The notes beneath the pieces were generated by a model. It saw nothing but the letters and a program-made list of their open reading frames with translations. It was not told the origin of the DNA and made no database searches. Below are positions 40,283 through 51,773 of a stretch of 64,000 nt of DNA, one piece after another; positions within the stretch are counted from its first letter, which is position 1; each line of letters begins with the position of its first letter. Made by a program: the position numbers and the translations under genes. The DNA comes from Tomocerus qinae (Eukaryota > Arthropoda > Collembola > Entomobryomorpha > Tomoceridae). The stretch is from assembly GCA_020055645.1 (NCBI GenBank), contig CM034549.1, positions 18,249,930-18,313,929 of the forward strand. The letters are read 5' to 3'.

Positions 40283-43200
40283 GTATTCGTCAACAATTTT
40301 AGAAATAAAAATACATACTACAATATAGATTCATAATACACATATAGCCAATAAATAGAACAATGAAATAAATTTTTAGTTTCTTGGTAGAATTGGTGGC
40401 GAATTATCTGTAAAGAAAAGATCACTTTAAACATACATATAAATAATATGAACATATTCTTCCTTTTCTTTCATGAATGCTTTTGTGGATACATACTGTG
40501 TATACTTACTTACTAACAATTATCAGATTTCCTAAATAATGAACAATAAAGAAAAGAATTTTATCTATAAACATACAATCGTTTTCATTTTCATTCACCA
40601 TATACGCATAAACATAAACGTAAACATATATACATAGTCTAAATCGGCATTTGCGGTCAAGTAGCACTGCATCATAAAGTTTCACCTGCAGAAGTTTGAA
40701 TTGAAAGAAATGCATGCTTTATGGTAGATAAGGGTCATATTATCACAATAATATAGATGTTCTTGATAACTTTGGGATTAATCGAAGTGTCCGGTAAGGA
40801 CTAGATGATAAGGAACGTCTTGTGGAGGGTACTCCGCTGAAGTTGTTGGTCGAAGTTGTTCTGAGTTAATCCGGAGATGCTCCAGATGTTGCTTGAGTGG
40901 CGGAAAAATGTTATTTCTATTGATGTTGGACGTGTTGATGAACTGTCTCAACTTCGGAATTTTTGTGAAACCGTATCGATCTGGTTGGATGCGGATGTTG
41001 GTAATTTGTTTGTAATCCTGAGTCACTCTGCCGATGTTGCAAAAGTAAATTTGCCGTTTGCTTTTGTTGCCGTTGCTGTTCCTGTAGCTGTTGTCGTACT
41101 TTCCGTTGCTCGCATGTCAGGATGTGACTATTGTGGTTAGTGTATTAATTTTTGTCTGTTCTTCCTAGACTTTTACTCAAGTCCAAATTCGCGAATAATT
41201 TGCAATAATGATCAGTACTAATGGTGTTTTGTTTGTGAATTATTTCATGATAATCTTTCTTTTTCTTTCGCGATGTCGTCGACGTGCTTTTTCCGGTTTG
41301 CGGAAATGTCCTGAATGTGGCGAGATTTTGTCACGTGCTGATGCTGTAGCTCATTTGAGATTGGTGCTTGGCTAAGGAACATCTCGTGGCACTTAATCTG
41401 TTGTTTTTTTTGTTGGTAATGATGTAATTTGATGTTGTGTGTATTTTTTCTTAAATAAATTTCTCTGTTACTGTTCACATTTTGTTGTTGTTTCATTTCC
41501 TTCATCTTTGTTGTCCAATGCATTCTTACGACTATTTTAAGTATGTAGATAGATTTGCGAATTTCTCCATGCATAAGCTTGGTGTAACCACACGACTATG
41601 CTAGTGTTGAAGCCTTGTGTTACCACACGACGTTACTAGTGTATTAGTCTTGTGTTACCACACGACTTTGGTAGTCTTCGCTATGCATCTTTCATACAGT
41701 TGTCTTCATAGGTAGGTAGGTAGTTTTGTTTTTATTTTCGGCGTTGTACAGACTTTTGAATACGTAGGTATGTGACATCTTTAGACGAAAGTAGAACTAT
41801 TTTCACAGTTTAAACGGTAGATAGCGTAGATGTTATTATCGATTGGACTGAATTTACTCATTCCGTACACAATCTCATGTTGCCTCACAGTATTCGATCT
41901 TTTGCTAGACTTTATGTAGTAGAGTGCTGTACATCATACTCATATATCATATTAAAGTTTTAATATCATTGTGTCTCATTTACGTAACTAATATTCGATT
42001 ATAGTGATGCTTATAGACTTTATTAGTAAGCTATGGTTTTACTACACAGAATTTTTCTCCATTCCGTTACGTAGATACGATCTAAGTATTTACTTTCTCT
42101 TTCACTACACTTAAAGTTATACTTCGCTAAATTCATATGAAATTACGATAAATCTTAGTATTTTGTCCTTTAGATGTTATAGTAATAATTGATTTGTACT
42201 AAGTACAGTGTGTATTACCAAATTACAAAATTCTAATCATCAATATAACTAAATTCTCTGATATCTCTCTAATATTTACTCAAAGGTTTTTGAAAATATT
42301 TTTCCTCAATGATGTGTTTTTAACTGTTATTATCATTTTCAAATCAAATGTCCCAAATCGATTATTCTCTCAACGATGTATCATACGTCTATAAATCAAA
42401 TTGATACCGTTTCGTCATTCCTTATTGTAAATGTTATACATAATAATTTTATCGTATGAGTTTCCAAACTTTCAATACCTCATGCTAAATACGAATTTTG
42501 CGAAATGTTTTTCAAATAATATTTTCCAATTGTAACTTTGTCTTAAATTCGGTTAACTTTTACAAATTTTTGTTTTTCAATTATTGTATGTTTATAATTA
42601 TATTTGCTAATTAATTTGCCAATATCTTTCCGTATGTTACACTTACTTCTCCTTTGCAATTTCTTAATAATATCCAATTCTAATGCATCACAGATAAATG
42701 AATTCACCTAACTAATTTCAACCCTTTGCCTTTACATTCTATAAGTAATGAAATATACTTAAGTCAATTACACTTAGAGGAAGGATAAAAATGCTCCCCC
42801 TAACAGCTTTACGCCGTTCTCAATCATCTCTTTCTTTCTTAACAATTTAATGCCAATTACTTTCATAATCTTTCTATTCCAATGTGCCTACATCAAGTAT
42901 ACACTATTGCATTCTCAAAGATTTTGATTTATAGAAATTTTCACATTTCCACATACTCATTAGTGTACTAGACCCAAAAGTATCTCACACTAAAAAATGA
43001 CTAGACAAACACATAATTTCCTACTTCACACACAAATGTTTCTTTCCATATGAGAAAATGGATGAACTACACAAGTACAATCCTAACATCTTAATGTCGT
43101 CGCTACTTTTAAATCCTTTATATATCCGTAAGAGTTCAGAATAACGCGTCCGCTATAAAGTTCTCTATATCCATGTTGCATGTTAAGTAAACAAGTTGCG

Positions 43201-43911
43201 ATTAATGTTATGTAATAGTTAAATTTCTCTATAGTTAGTACACAATGTCATTCCCTTAACCTAAAACCTAATATTCTCACCAAATCATCTCACAAAACTC
43301 AATTCATCATCACTAATTTTCTTTAACACAAATCCTTTATTCTATACGCGAAACTTGATCAGTCTCCTTGAATAATCATCTGCAGTATGACTTCCAGTTC
43401 CTCGATGTGATCCCGTAGTTTCCGTAGATTCTTTCATAACACACAATCTAATGCCGTTGTACACCGGTTGATTAGATATTCCAAATTCTCATTTCTCAAA
43501 TGCTAGCGCTTCATTCTTTTATTATTTATACTCTGTATATGCATTATCATTAATATTATTTTTCTATTGCATTAATTTCTCAAAATTCCTAAACAAACCA
43601 TGCTTCAAACTCCATGCGGATTATAATTGCTTATAACCTCACACATGCATGCCTGTTTTCAATCTATAAACATTTAACATTCAAAACTCTATTTCTTCTC
43701 CCCTCTTTTCTAACTTTATGCCATCTTCATATAATTCACACAGAATTATAAAAATGCCTATCGTTTTTTCGTTCAGAAAATAACGAAGGTATCGCATTCT
43801 CCTCACAATGCGTAAATACATCATCAATGAATACTTAACTATACACTTAACTTCTCTAAAATTTTCTCACTAATTAGTACATATTGATCATTTGCCAAAG
43901 TATGTACTACT
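40283..43911 (-). other. 3' internal region of the retrotransposon without pol
   Basis: About 3.6 kb between the Gag-like ORF and the polypurine tract. Only short frames are seen on the sense strand: 41574-41245 (109 codons, Lys/His/Gln-rich), an ATG-less Gln-rich frame around 41140-40920, and 41026-40778 (82 codons). None shows reverse transcriptase, integrase or envelope features. They could be decayed coding sequence or simply non-coding RNA of the element. Confidence 0.6.
41578..41680. repeat. Three tandem ~35-bp units inside the retrotransposon
   Basis: The core CTTGTGTTACCACACGAC occurs three times (the first copy with two changes), at a spacing of about 35 bases. In the first two copies it is followed by a variable pentamer and TAGTGT; in the third that hexamer reads TAGTCT. 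The array lies in the non-coding 3' internal region. Confidence 0.8.
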
Positions 43912-44919
43912 TCAAACAAAATCCTTTTGCTGCCTGTCACTAGGAAACTCGTCACTAGCGTTTTCGGCGCAAAGAACTTCTTGGGGATTCAACACCCAAT
44001 TCCGATCGTCGTCATCAAACGAATCGGTCTCTGCCACTATGCTACTCCAATCTTCAATCCAATTATTACTAATCTCATCACTCACACTACTATCAATTGC
44101 AATGGTATGTACTTCATCTGTCGCATTTGTATTTTCGTTTTGTGAAATTGAATGACTGTCATGATTACTATTTAATGCTGAATATGCCCAAATGTCATTT
44201 TCTAATGGAATCGGTTCAAAATAAACTGGTTCTGTTGCTGGATGAATATCCTCTGTATTGTCCTCATCAGTAATGCTGGTGCTGTTTAAAGATTGCACAT
44301 TATGATCATCTTGCTGATTTCCTAGTCTACGATGTTCTATACTATATTCTACTGCTTCCCAGCCAGGTATGAAAAGTTTGCATTTTTCATCAGTTCGACT
44401 CACATTATAATCATACACATCTTCTTCAATCATTTTCACCCTCTTTAAAAGATATGCGAAGCTCTTTTTCTTCAAGTCTCCCAAATACAATCTGATTAGT
44501 GGATGTAATGCATTTCTACACCTAATCACCGAGTTACGTTCTTTTTCCTCTGGAAACACAAATTTAATCAAACGTTTCATCCTATAAATGAAAAATACTG
44601 TTTCTTCCTCATCTGACTGCTTCATTTCATTCAATTCGACTCTTCTTTCTTCCCATAATCCTTCATAATCAAAGTAAATTCTAAATGCTTCTGAAAATTC
44701 TGTTATATTCCAATTTGGTTTCCTTTCTCGCATAAACCAAGCTTTCTGATCTCCTTCCAATATTACTTCCAATACATAAAAAATTTCGCTATACCGATAA
44801 TGCGATGATAAGTAATCAAACAAATCCTTTAAAAAAGTTTTACAAGACTGCTGGTCCGTATAATGTGGTATGCCCGGTTGAATAACGATAAATTCCCTCA
44901 CTTCGTTCATTTCCTCCAT
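43912..44919 (-). CDS. gag: Retrotransposon Gag-like protein
   Basis: 335 codons from the ATG at 44919; the frame stays open 15 codons further up but has no ATG there. Residues of roughly 35-150 fit the retrotransposon Gag (capsid) pattern: hydrophobic helix, LEGDQKAWF, then a Trp/Phe-rich helix (ITEFSEAFRIYF), then a Glu/Gln-rich ELNEMKQSDEEETVFFIYRM segment. This is the familiar order "L.G.A..W...F...F...L..L.Q..EESV..Y". No CCHC zinc knuckle is present, and the C-terminal 130 residues are acidic and Asp/Glu/Ser/Asn-rich instead of basic. Gag forms the particle that packages the element's RNA. The frame is intact, with no stop or frameshift, in keeping with the young insertion. The assignment rests on the domain pattern and on its location between matching LTRs. 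Confidence 0.82.
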   Translation of the reverse strand: MEEMNEVREFIVIQPGIPHYTDQQSCKTFLKDLFDYLSSHYRYSEIFYVLEVILEGDQKAWFMRERKPNWNITEFSEAFRIYFDYEGLWEERRVELNEMKQSDEEETVFFIYRMKRLIKFVFPEEKERNSVIRCRNALHPLIRLYLGDLKKKSFAYLLKRVKMIEEDVYDYNVSRTDEKCKLFIPGWEAVEYSIEHRRLGNQQDDHNVQSLNSTSITDEDNTEDIHPATEPVYFEPIPLENDIWAYSALNSNHDSHSISQNENTNATDEVHTIAIDSSVSDEISNNWIEDWSSIVAETDSFDDDDRNWVLNPQEVLCAENASDEFPSDRQQKDFV

Positions 44920-47338
44920 TTTATGCAAATATAAGACAATTTCGTTTCCACTGAGTTTATACAAATGTAATAAATGAAAATAACTTTTATGATCTAATGC
45001 AAAGTAATATTTTCAAATTTTCTATTTAACAAATACTAAATGCAAATTATCTGTCGCCAATTTGTGTCTATTTCCAAGTTTATGCCAAGATAATAGAATT
45101 AATTTCGATTGCTTATATATGTAATTCTACAATTCGGCAATAAGAATATTCTAAACCAATGATATCTACTCCAAATTATTACAAAATGTGTCTGAGGTTA
45201 TTGTTTCTTATTCCAAGGTAATACCATGAGCTCTGACTATTTCTCCTTAGTAATCTGTGTAAATGCTTTTCTTACTTAATTGCGTATTCAATTTTTAAGA
45301 TAAAAAGTTTGTAGAAAGTACTCGGATTTAAATCGAATGTTAATACTTTACCATGAATAATTTTGACTTTGACTTTTTTAACTTTGACTTACTTTACTTT
45401 TAACTGACGTATTATGATAAATCGTTGTTCGTGATTTTACTTTATCAATGCTATGCTAACCAAAAATATCGAAACAGTCTCCTTCCTAATTATCGTACAA
45501 AATCACAACTCACGAATCGATACTCTCAAACCCCTGTTGAATTCCCTTCAACCGTATCGCAATCGTGTCTTTGAGTTCCCGTCCAGTCTCAACTAACAAG
45601 CTACTATCTCTTCCAAATTTTTACTTTTCTCTTACTTTAAATTAAATGGTAATTTCTATTAATTATATTATCTTAATTTACTCATATATATGTGGTTTGA
45701 TTCGTACCTTTACCGATGTATACGTGACTGTGGTTTGTAACCTTTATACTTTTACTCAAGTATAGATATACTAAACCCACAATAGAAGTCTGGTTTACGT
45801 ACTTTTTCACAAGTACAACCTATGCTTATACACAAGCACTTCTCTTCCAAGACTTCCGATACTAGACTTCTTCACAAGTCCAATTACTCCAAACGCTAAT
45901 TAGGTATGTCTCGACTCGTATACTATGTCCATACGGTGCCTGAATGATAAGATTGCTTGGTTGCGTCCAGCTTATCTCGTTCAGCCAATGCTATACCGAT
46001 GACGCCAATAGTCTCTTTCCAAGTCCTTGAACTTAAGACTCTGCCCACCGTTTCACCTTTTCAACCAATAACGTTCAGCTTTGACTGCAAGCTCACAAAG
46101 TTCAACAATTAGCATAAATTATTTCAACCCAAGCCTATGAATATTAACTAGGTTCCTGAATGCGTAATGAGTTTGAACCAATACGAATGTCTTTCTTCAC
46201 CCCAAGTATACGTATATCTTAAATTTCAATTTACTCATGTATATCTTTTCAGTAACCACAATATATTAATAAAATGCTATTTACTTTTTAAAATTGACTA
46301 ACTTTATCCAACTTTTAAATGAATAAAATGACTTCAAAACAGTTTTAACTCTCAAAATTTTACAAAAACTAAGAATAAATTTTCTGCTGACTTTTACTGT
46401 ACTCTTTCAAAATTCTGAATTTTTTAATCTAAATCTCTCTTAGACTAGTCGGTAATTTATGTACGGTAAGAATTTTTAAGATGTTACTTTTCAGGAAAGC
46501 AGAAAGAAAAAATGGAACGATACAGACTCACAAGTTATCAGACAATTTGAAGAATCCTTTCCCCTTGCTCGTCCTTCTCGACCAAGTCGTCCTTGCAGTA
46601 ACGAATTTTATCCGGATCTAGATTCGTCTCCTGTCCTGGCGAATTAATGTCCGCGTAGTATGGTTAACTCGTACCCGAAGTCTCCGATGTCGTCTACTCA
46701 CGTCCTTCTCTCCAATATTTCCAGTAATGTCGAAGTTATGCCGATTAATTTCAAGATCACAGTTTATAACACGAATAATGTAAAAGTTTTCCACACAGAA
46801 TGATTGCTCACAAGTTTTCTTCTAATGTATTTTACTACTGTTTCCACACAACACTGTTTTATGTCTTTATGTACTCGATCAACTTTTTCTCAAGTTACCC
46901 TCAATCATCACAGTCTTAGGAACTTCTTCTCAATTTTTCTCACAAAGTTTCGCTTTTTCTTCATCAATTTCGTAAACTCCAATTTAGAATTTTGATAGTT
47001 TTAGTATTACTAACCGATTACGTCGCTGATTTCTGGTCTCCAATAGTACTTTGAATTAGTTGTAGATAATTTCTTCTTAATTTTCCGTCTGTCGTCCAAT
47101 GGATTTTCTCGAACGTAAATGTTTCAGAATTTTTCCCCGTGGTTTGATAAAAAAAATGTTGATTCTCGTACCTGTACCTCGTATCTCGTAACAAAAATTT
47201 GATTTCTCTCAGATTTTCTTGGTAAAAAATTGAAACTTTCCCGTTGTTTTCTTGATAAAAATTAGAACTATCCTGGTGTTTTCTGGTAAAAAAAATTGGA
47301 ACTATCCTGGTGTTTTCTGGTAAAAAAATTGGAACTAT
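44920..47338 (-). other. Long untranslated leader of the retrotransposon
   Basis: About 2.4 kb between the primer-binding site and gag, with no convincing ORF. The frame at 47458-47018 has no ATG and simply reads through the leader repeats. The sense (minus) strand is poor in C throughout most of the interior. Such a long leader may hold packaging and translation signals, but none can be read directly. Confidence 0.6.
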
Positions 47339-47349
47339 CCCGGTGTTTC
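47221..47349 (-). repeat. Four ~33-bp tandem repeats ending in the primer-binding site
   Basis: Units at 47221-47253, 47254-47284, 47285-47318 and 47319-47349 share the pattern GGTAAAAAAATTGGAACTA then TCCTGGTGTTTTCT (+ strand). The unit nearest the LTR overlaps the primer-binding site. The others carry degraded versions of its core. Confidence 0.85.
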
Positions 47350-47356
47350 GGTACCA
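47339..47356 (-). promoter_or_regulatory. tRNA primer-binding site
   Basis: Two bases inside the 5' LTR the minus strand reads TGGTACCGAAACACCGGG. TGG complements the CCA tail of a tRNA. The rest resembles, from memory, the complement of an animal tRNA-Phe 3' end, with one substitution and one extra base. The primer identity is therefore tentative, but the site itself is well placed. Confidence 0.7.
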
Positions 47357-47358
47357 AT

Positions 47359-47814
47359 TGTAATGGCCAAGAGCCGCTTTGTTAGGCCTGCCCTTACTCT
47401 TGACGAAGCTATGCAAGTAATATGCAATACTAAACGCCACTTCTGGTTCCTGCACCAATGCTAGATGAATCTCTAAGATAGGAAGTTGTATAAATCATGA
47501 AATGATGTAATAATTGATGTGAATGTGTGTATGAGTGTTTGTAATAAATGTAGAATGTACTCAAGTGTATGTTGAAATAGTATTAGACTGAATGTTTACT
47601 AGCAAGTAAGTTAACTGTAGGAAGAATAGGTTCGCCGAATAAGATAGGAAAGGTAAGAGACTAGTAATTGTTGATAGTTGGACCTCCCGACGAGAACTGA
47701 GGAGTTGATTCCCAGTTCCAGGTAAAGTTACTTAGGTGGGAGTTGTTGGGATAGAAAGGAGAATACAGTACATGTGTTAGAGTAGGATAGGAGCTGGTAG
47801 AGTAGCCCGTTACA
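47359..47814 (-). repeat. 5' LTR of the retrotransposon
   Basis: This is a 456-bp copy that I read as identical to 39812-40267. In the element's orientation it carries the promoter. It is followed by the target duplication AAAT at 47815-47818. Confidence 0.95.
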
Positions 47815-47818
47815 AAAT

Positions 47819-50800
47819 ATAACATCATCATAATCATCAATGGTAGTTAGTTGTAACTGTCTGTTATTGCATTAAAACAAAAGTAAACATCAATACAAAG
47901 TATTCAAACTTTTTCTAATAAAATGTGAATTTAAATTCTTGTCTTTTCATTTCGTGATACAGAAGGAGTCAATTATTTCCGGTTTGGTTTGTAACAGAAG
48001 TTAAATACGTGTTAAATAAATAGCTATTATAGACTAGACTCACAATGCAGGTAAGTTAGAAATCTGGTTACTTTTCAAAGCGTTTATGAATATCATAGAT
48101 ACAGTAATGCGTAAGAACTATAATCAAGTGTAAATTCTTACATTTTTCAAGGTTTTTTTTACTAAAATAAGAACAGCCTGCTCTTTCTTAAACTATTCCA
48201 AACCTTCCAAACGCAATGCAGCAATTGAAATTTCCTTTATCTACTAAATGTTGTAATACCATTTTAAAATTGATTGAAGAATATTAACAAAATGGATTTG
48301 ATATTCAATATTTAATATATTGACTTACAATCAATATTTTTATGATTGAACATGGACATAGATTCTTTAATCGCATTGTCCACCTACCATAATATGTGAT
48401 TGGTACTTCCAGCTTTGTTTCTTCTTCCACCTAATTATAGTTTATGTTTTGCACACAAACATCAGTTAAAACGTATGTAATAGGCATACTAGTCATAAAA
48501 GTCATGGCATATATTTTTATGGTAGGTTTAGACACTACAAATACGTGGCAACCATTGCTCCTGACCTGAGGACTACTGAGTACTATATAATTGTTTCAAT
48601 GACACTTATCCAATATACGAAGGGTCTGTGTCAGCCAGTAACATTCTTTTATAACAAAGTTTGATGGATTTATGGTATCAGTGAGTATTGTGTGCAATCG
48701 ATAATGTAATCTATGAGAAAACATAGTAATTAATTAAAATGAATAATATTAATTAACACATTATTATTAATAAGGTATAACTACTTGGTTATGTATTCCA
48801 TAAAGAGGTAAATAGTGACAGTAGATTAATTATGGTTGTAATAAGTAGTGTAAGTGTATTAAATTAGATCTTTGGTTGTGATGATGTGTATAAGTATAAG
48901 GTAGGTGATATGTAATTTTGAATTGCGAGGACATGACATGATTATGTTATAAGTAGCCTCTTGTCGTCAGTGAGGTATTATATCATATCGTAACAAAACG
49001 AGCCATCATTATCCTAGAATAGTTCATATAATAATAATAATCTAAGCGGTGAGTATAAACAAAGGTGTACGTAATGTACTGCAATAAATAACTCCATTAA
49101 CCTATATTTTATAAGTAAAATCACATGCTATTCAGTATAGTAATATGGTAAGTATGCCTAAAGAATCCTTTTATCTTCAAGTAGTATCAATAACAAGAAT
49201 AAGCATTTAATTTCTAATAAAACAAGCTGGGTAGCTCATTTTCTGTGCTGTATGCATTTCGTTTGTTAACTGATCCGGTAAATTAAGCGTTTAATTGCTG
49301 GCGATAAAGAATGGATGGTCGTGCTATGACCAGTAACTAAGAATGAGCAAGGAGTTTGTATATAGTTAATGGAGATGTAGATCTAAAAATAAAGATTTTG
49401 TTTCTTTGATATTGGAGAATGGGTAGAATGCTTTAGATGAGCTACTATAATAGTATTTCTTTACTTAAGTGATGATTTTGTGGGTGTAAGTGTCTAGAGT
49501 GTGGAATAGGAAAAAGTTAATTGTGAAAGAGGTAAGTTCACTCGGCTACTAGATTAGGTTACGAATGGGATTTATACACTGGAAGAGCATCTAGATCCTC
49601 CACGCAATTGAATGCACTGATGACTTGAACAGTTGAAAATGGAAGCCAAAGTATCCCAACAAAAACGTAGAGTGCTCAAACAATGGAATTTACGGATACT
49701 AAATGATAGAATGAACATAAACAACGACATGGCTATATAAGTAGCGAAAAACAAGCCAGAAACTTGTTTCAGTTGCCATTTTTCTGTTGTATAACCCTTT
49801 TAGTTGTGTTTATGTGCGATCTCCCTGTTTTATGTATGTACATGGTTACTTTATGGAGTAATTTTCTTGCTATGGTTCATTGTAAATGTAATAGCCCATA
49901 ATAATCATATGTCTCTTGTCTATACACACAAACTATATGTAGTAATATCCTCTGAGAATTAAATAACCGCACCTTCACACACATTATATAATTAAGTGGA
50001 CTGTGTAGTACAAATACTTCACTTACCTAACCAATGTATGGCAATCTTTACACTTTGCTCACAATAACTACCTTCTCCAATTCAATGTAAATTCAATTGC
50101 TCATCAAGAGGAAATTTTCTTACTAATAAAAGGCGTATTTAATTGTATTGTTATTAAATTTGCATTATAAATAGAACACTTAAACCCATCTTGATAGTTA
50201 GAGACCAATTACTTTGATTACTTTTTAAAAGCAACGCTCTGCTTATGGGACAGCTTCTCTTCAATAGTTTACATAAATATTATATGGGGAAATAAATGTT
50301 GCTATAATGCACAATTTATGCTTAAGAACGTATTTAAGATTCTTTATCATAGAAATTATCTTAAAAATGTCATTAATAAAATAAACTTATTGAAACAAAC
50401 ATTTTAAGTATCAATGATAAACTAACCAAACACAATTAGTAGGTGTGTATGTACTTTGATATTAATTAACCATGTCTTTCCTTGTCGAAAGGTTTTTAAT
50501 GCGCTAAAGGATATAGACATTATTGTAATGTAGAGTAAATGCATCAAATATTCTTTACCCTTATAGAAGTATAGCATAAGACATAATTTATTCTTAACCT
50601 ATTATTGCTTATGTTATAGATAAAGTACATGATGAACATATTATGTCTTGATAGTGCATAATGTAATGGAGATTACGATAGGGATGGGAAATGTATTAGT
50701 CAAGAAGACACAAAATGTTTCTGAGGATTGTAGTTCTAGTATTCTGATTTTGGTTTAATTGAAACAGAAGTTTATTTGCTTTTAAGGGTTTCAATATGAT

Positions 50801-51773
50801 AAGAGTGCTAGGTTAATAAAGTAGTTTGCATCACCTACATTATTCTGTGCTAAATATAAATGATAGGAATACACTTTTACCTAGATAACTCTGCCAAATA
50901 CTTAATTTATCTCAATATACATGAACTAGTAACAGTTGTGGTAATTTCAACTTCAACGAAACTTTTATTATACTCACTCACGTGGCTTTTATATTAACTT
51001 CTTAAGAAGTGGAAGTACTTGTACCATATTATGTGTGCTGATGTTCTAGATTGTCAGAAAGATTGCTCAGTTTAATATACATGACATAATAATAAAATGA
51101 AATAATATTTGAACAAATTCCTTGCACGAATGATACATCTCATGACATGTTGCTAATTTAATACAACCCAGACCACCCACCTATTAAACTTTTCTCCGAA
51201 GACCAGACAGTCTCATCTTTTGTATCATCTAACTCTGTGGGCAATAAATCAGAAAATAAATTTTATGTTCTGAAAAAGACCGAGAGCTTGAAAATAAAAA
51301 AAAACTACCTAATAGTAACCCTCGTTTTTGTATGCAACTGCCAGGGATCTATTTACTTATTTTAGGATTCGAAATTTGGAAGACATGTCATCATGAAATG
51401 ATCTTACAAGGAAATGGAGTCATTTTATCGTAAGTGATAATCGGGGGGTATCCTCTAGGTCCTTTGCTCATTAACATGCGATTTTGAGAGCATTGTCAAA
51501 TTCTAGCCACACGGAGAATGTCCAATTTTCTTGTGCTAGTTGCAGTAATAAAATATCACTATAGAAATCGAACTGTATTGTAAATAGATGAATTTGGGTT
51601 TCAAAGATCTACTTTGAATGAACAAGGAATTTCAATCATTTCACAAAGAGGAATGTCATACAAAGATCACCGTTGATGTAGTAGGCTAGATTAAACTCAA
51701 TTCAGTATGGACACTTAACAATTTATGCACTCTTTCATAAGCAAACACATTTAAGCTAAACCCTGTTTCGAAA
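47819..51773. other. Gene-free stretch between the retrotransposon and the RING gene
   Basis: AT-rich, with no ORF of note. A start codon in good context directly before a consensus donor (ACAATGCAG|GTAAGT, donor at 48051) could be a tiny first coding exon, but no partner exon was found. The ORF at 49754-49572 (-) is not supported. Confidence 0.45.

Larger units (their letters stand above)
39808..47818 (-). mobile_element. Complete LTR retrotransposon, Gag-only, apparently non-autonomous
   Basis: Two direct copies of a 456-bp LTR (39812-40267 and 47359-47814) enclose 7.1 kb, for a total element of 8003 bp. It is flanked by the 4-bp target duplication AAAT (39808-39811 and 47815-47818). Orientation is minus: the right-hand LTR is followed on the minus strand by a primer-binding site, and a polypurine tract abuts the left-hand LTR. 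I compared the LTRs by eye and saw no difference, so the insertion is young. The only sizeable coding frame is a Gag-like ORF (44919-43912). No reverse transcriptase, integrase, RNase H or protease frame is visible in the 3.6 kb between gag and the 3' LTR, so pol would have to come from a partner element. The superfamily is uncertain; a 4-bp duplication fits Ty3/Gypsy and is also found in BEL/Pao. Confidence 0.92.

Noticed and set aside
44920..44964. Upstream extension of the Gag-like frame
   Set aside because: The extra 15 codons begin with TTG; the first ATG is at 44919.
47018..47458. A 146-codon minus-strand frame crossing the 5' LTR edge
   Set aside because: It has no ATG, crosses the primer-binding site and just translates the leader tandem repeats.
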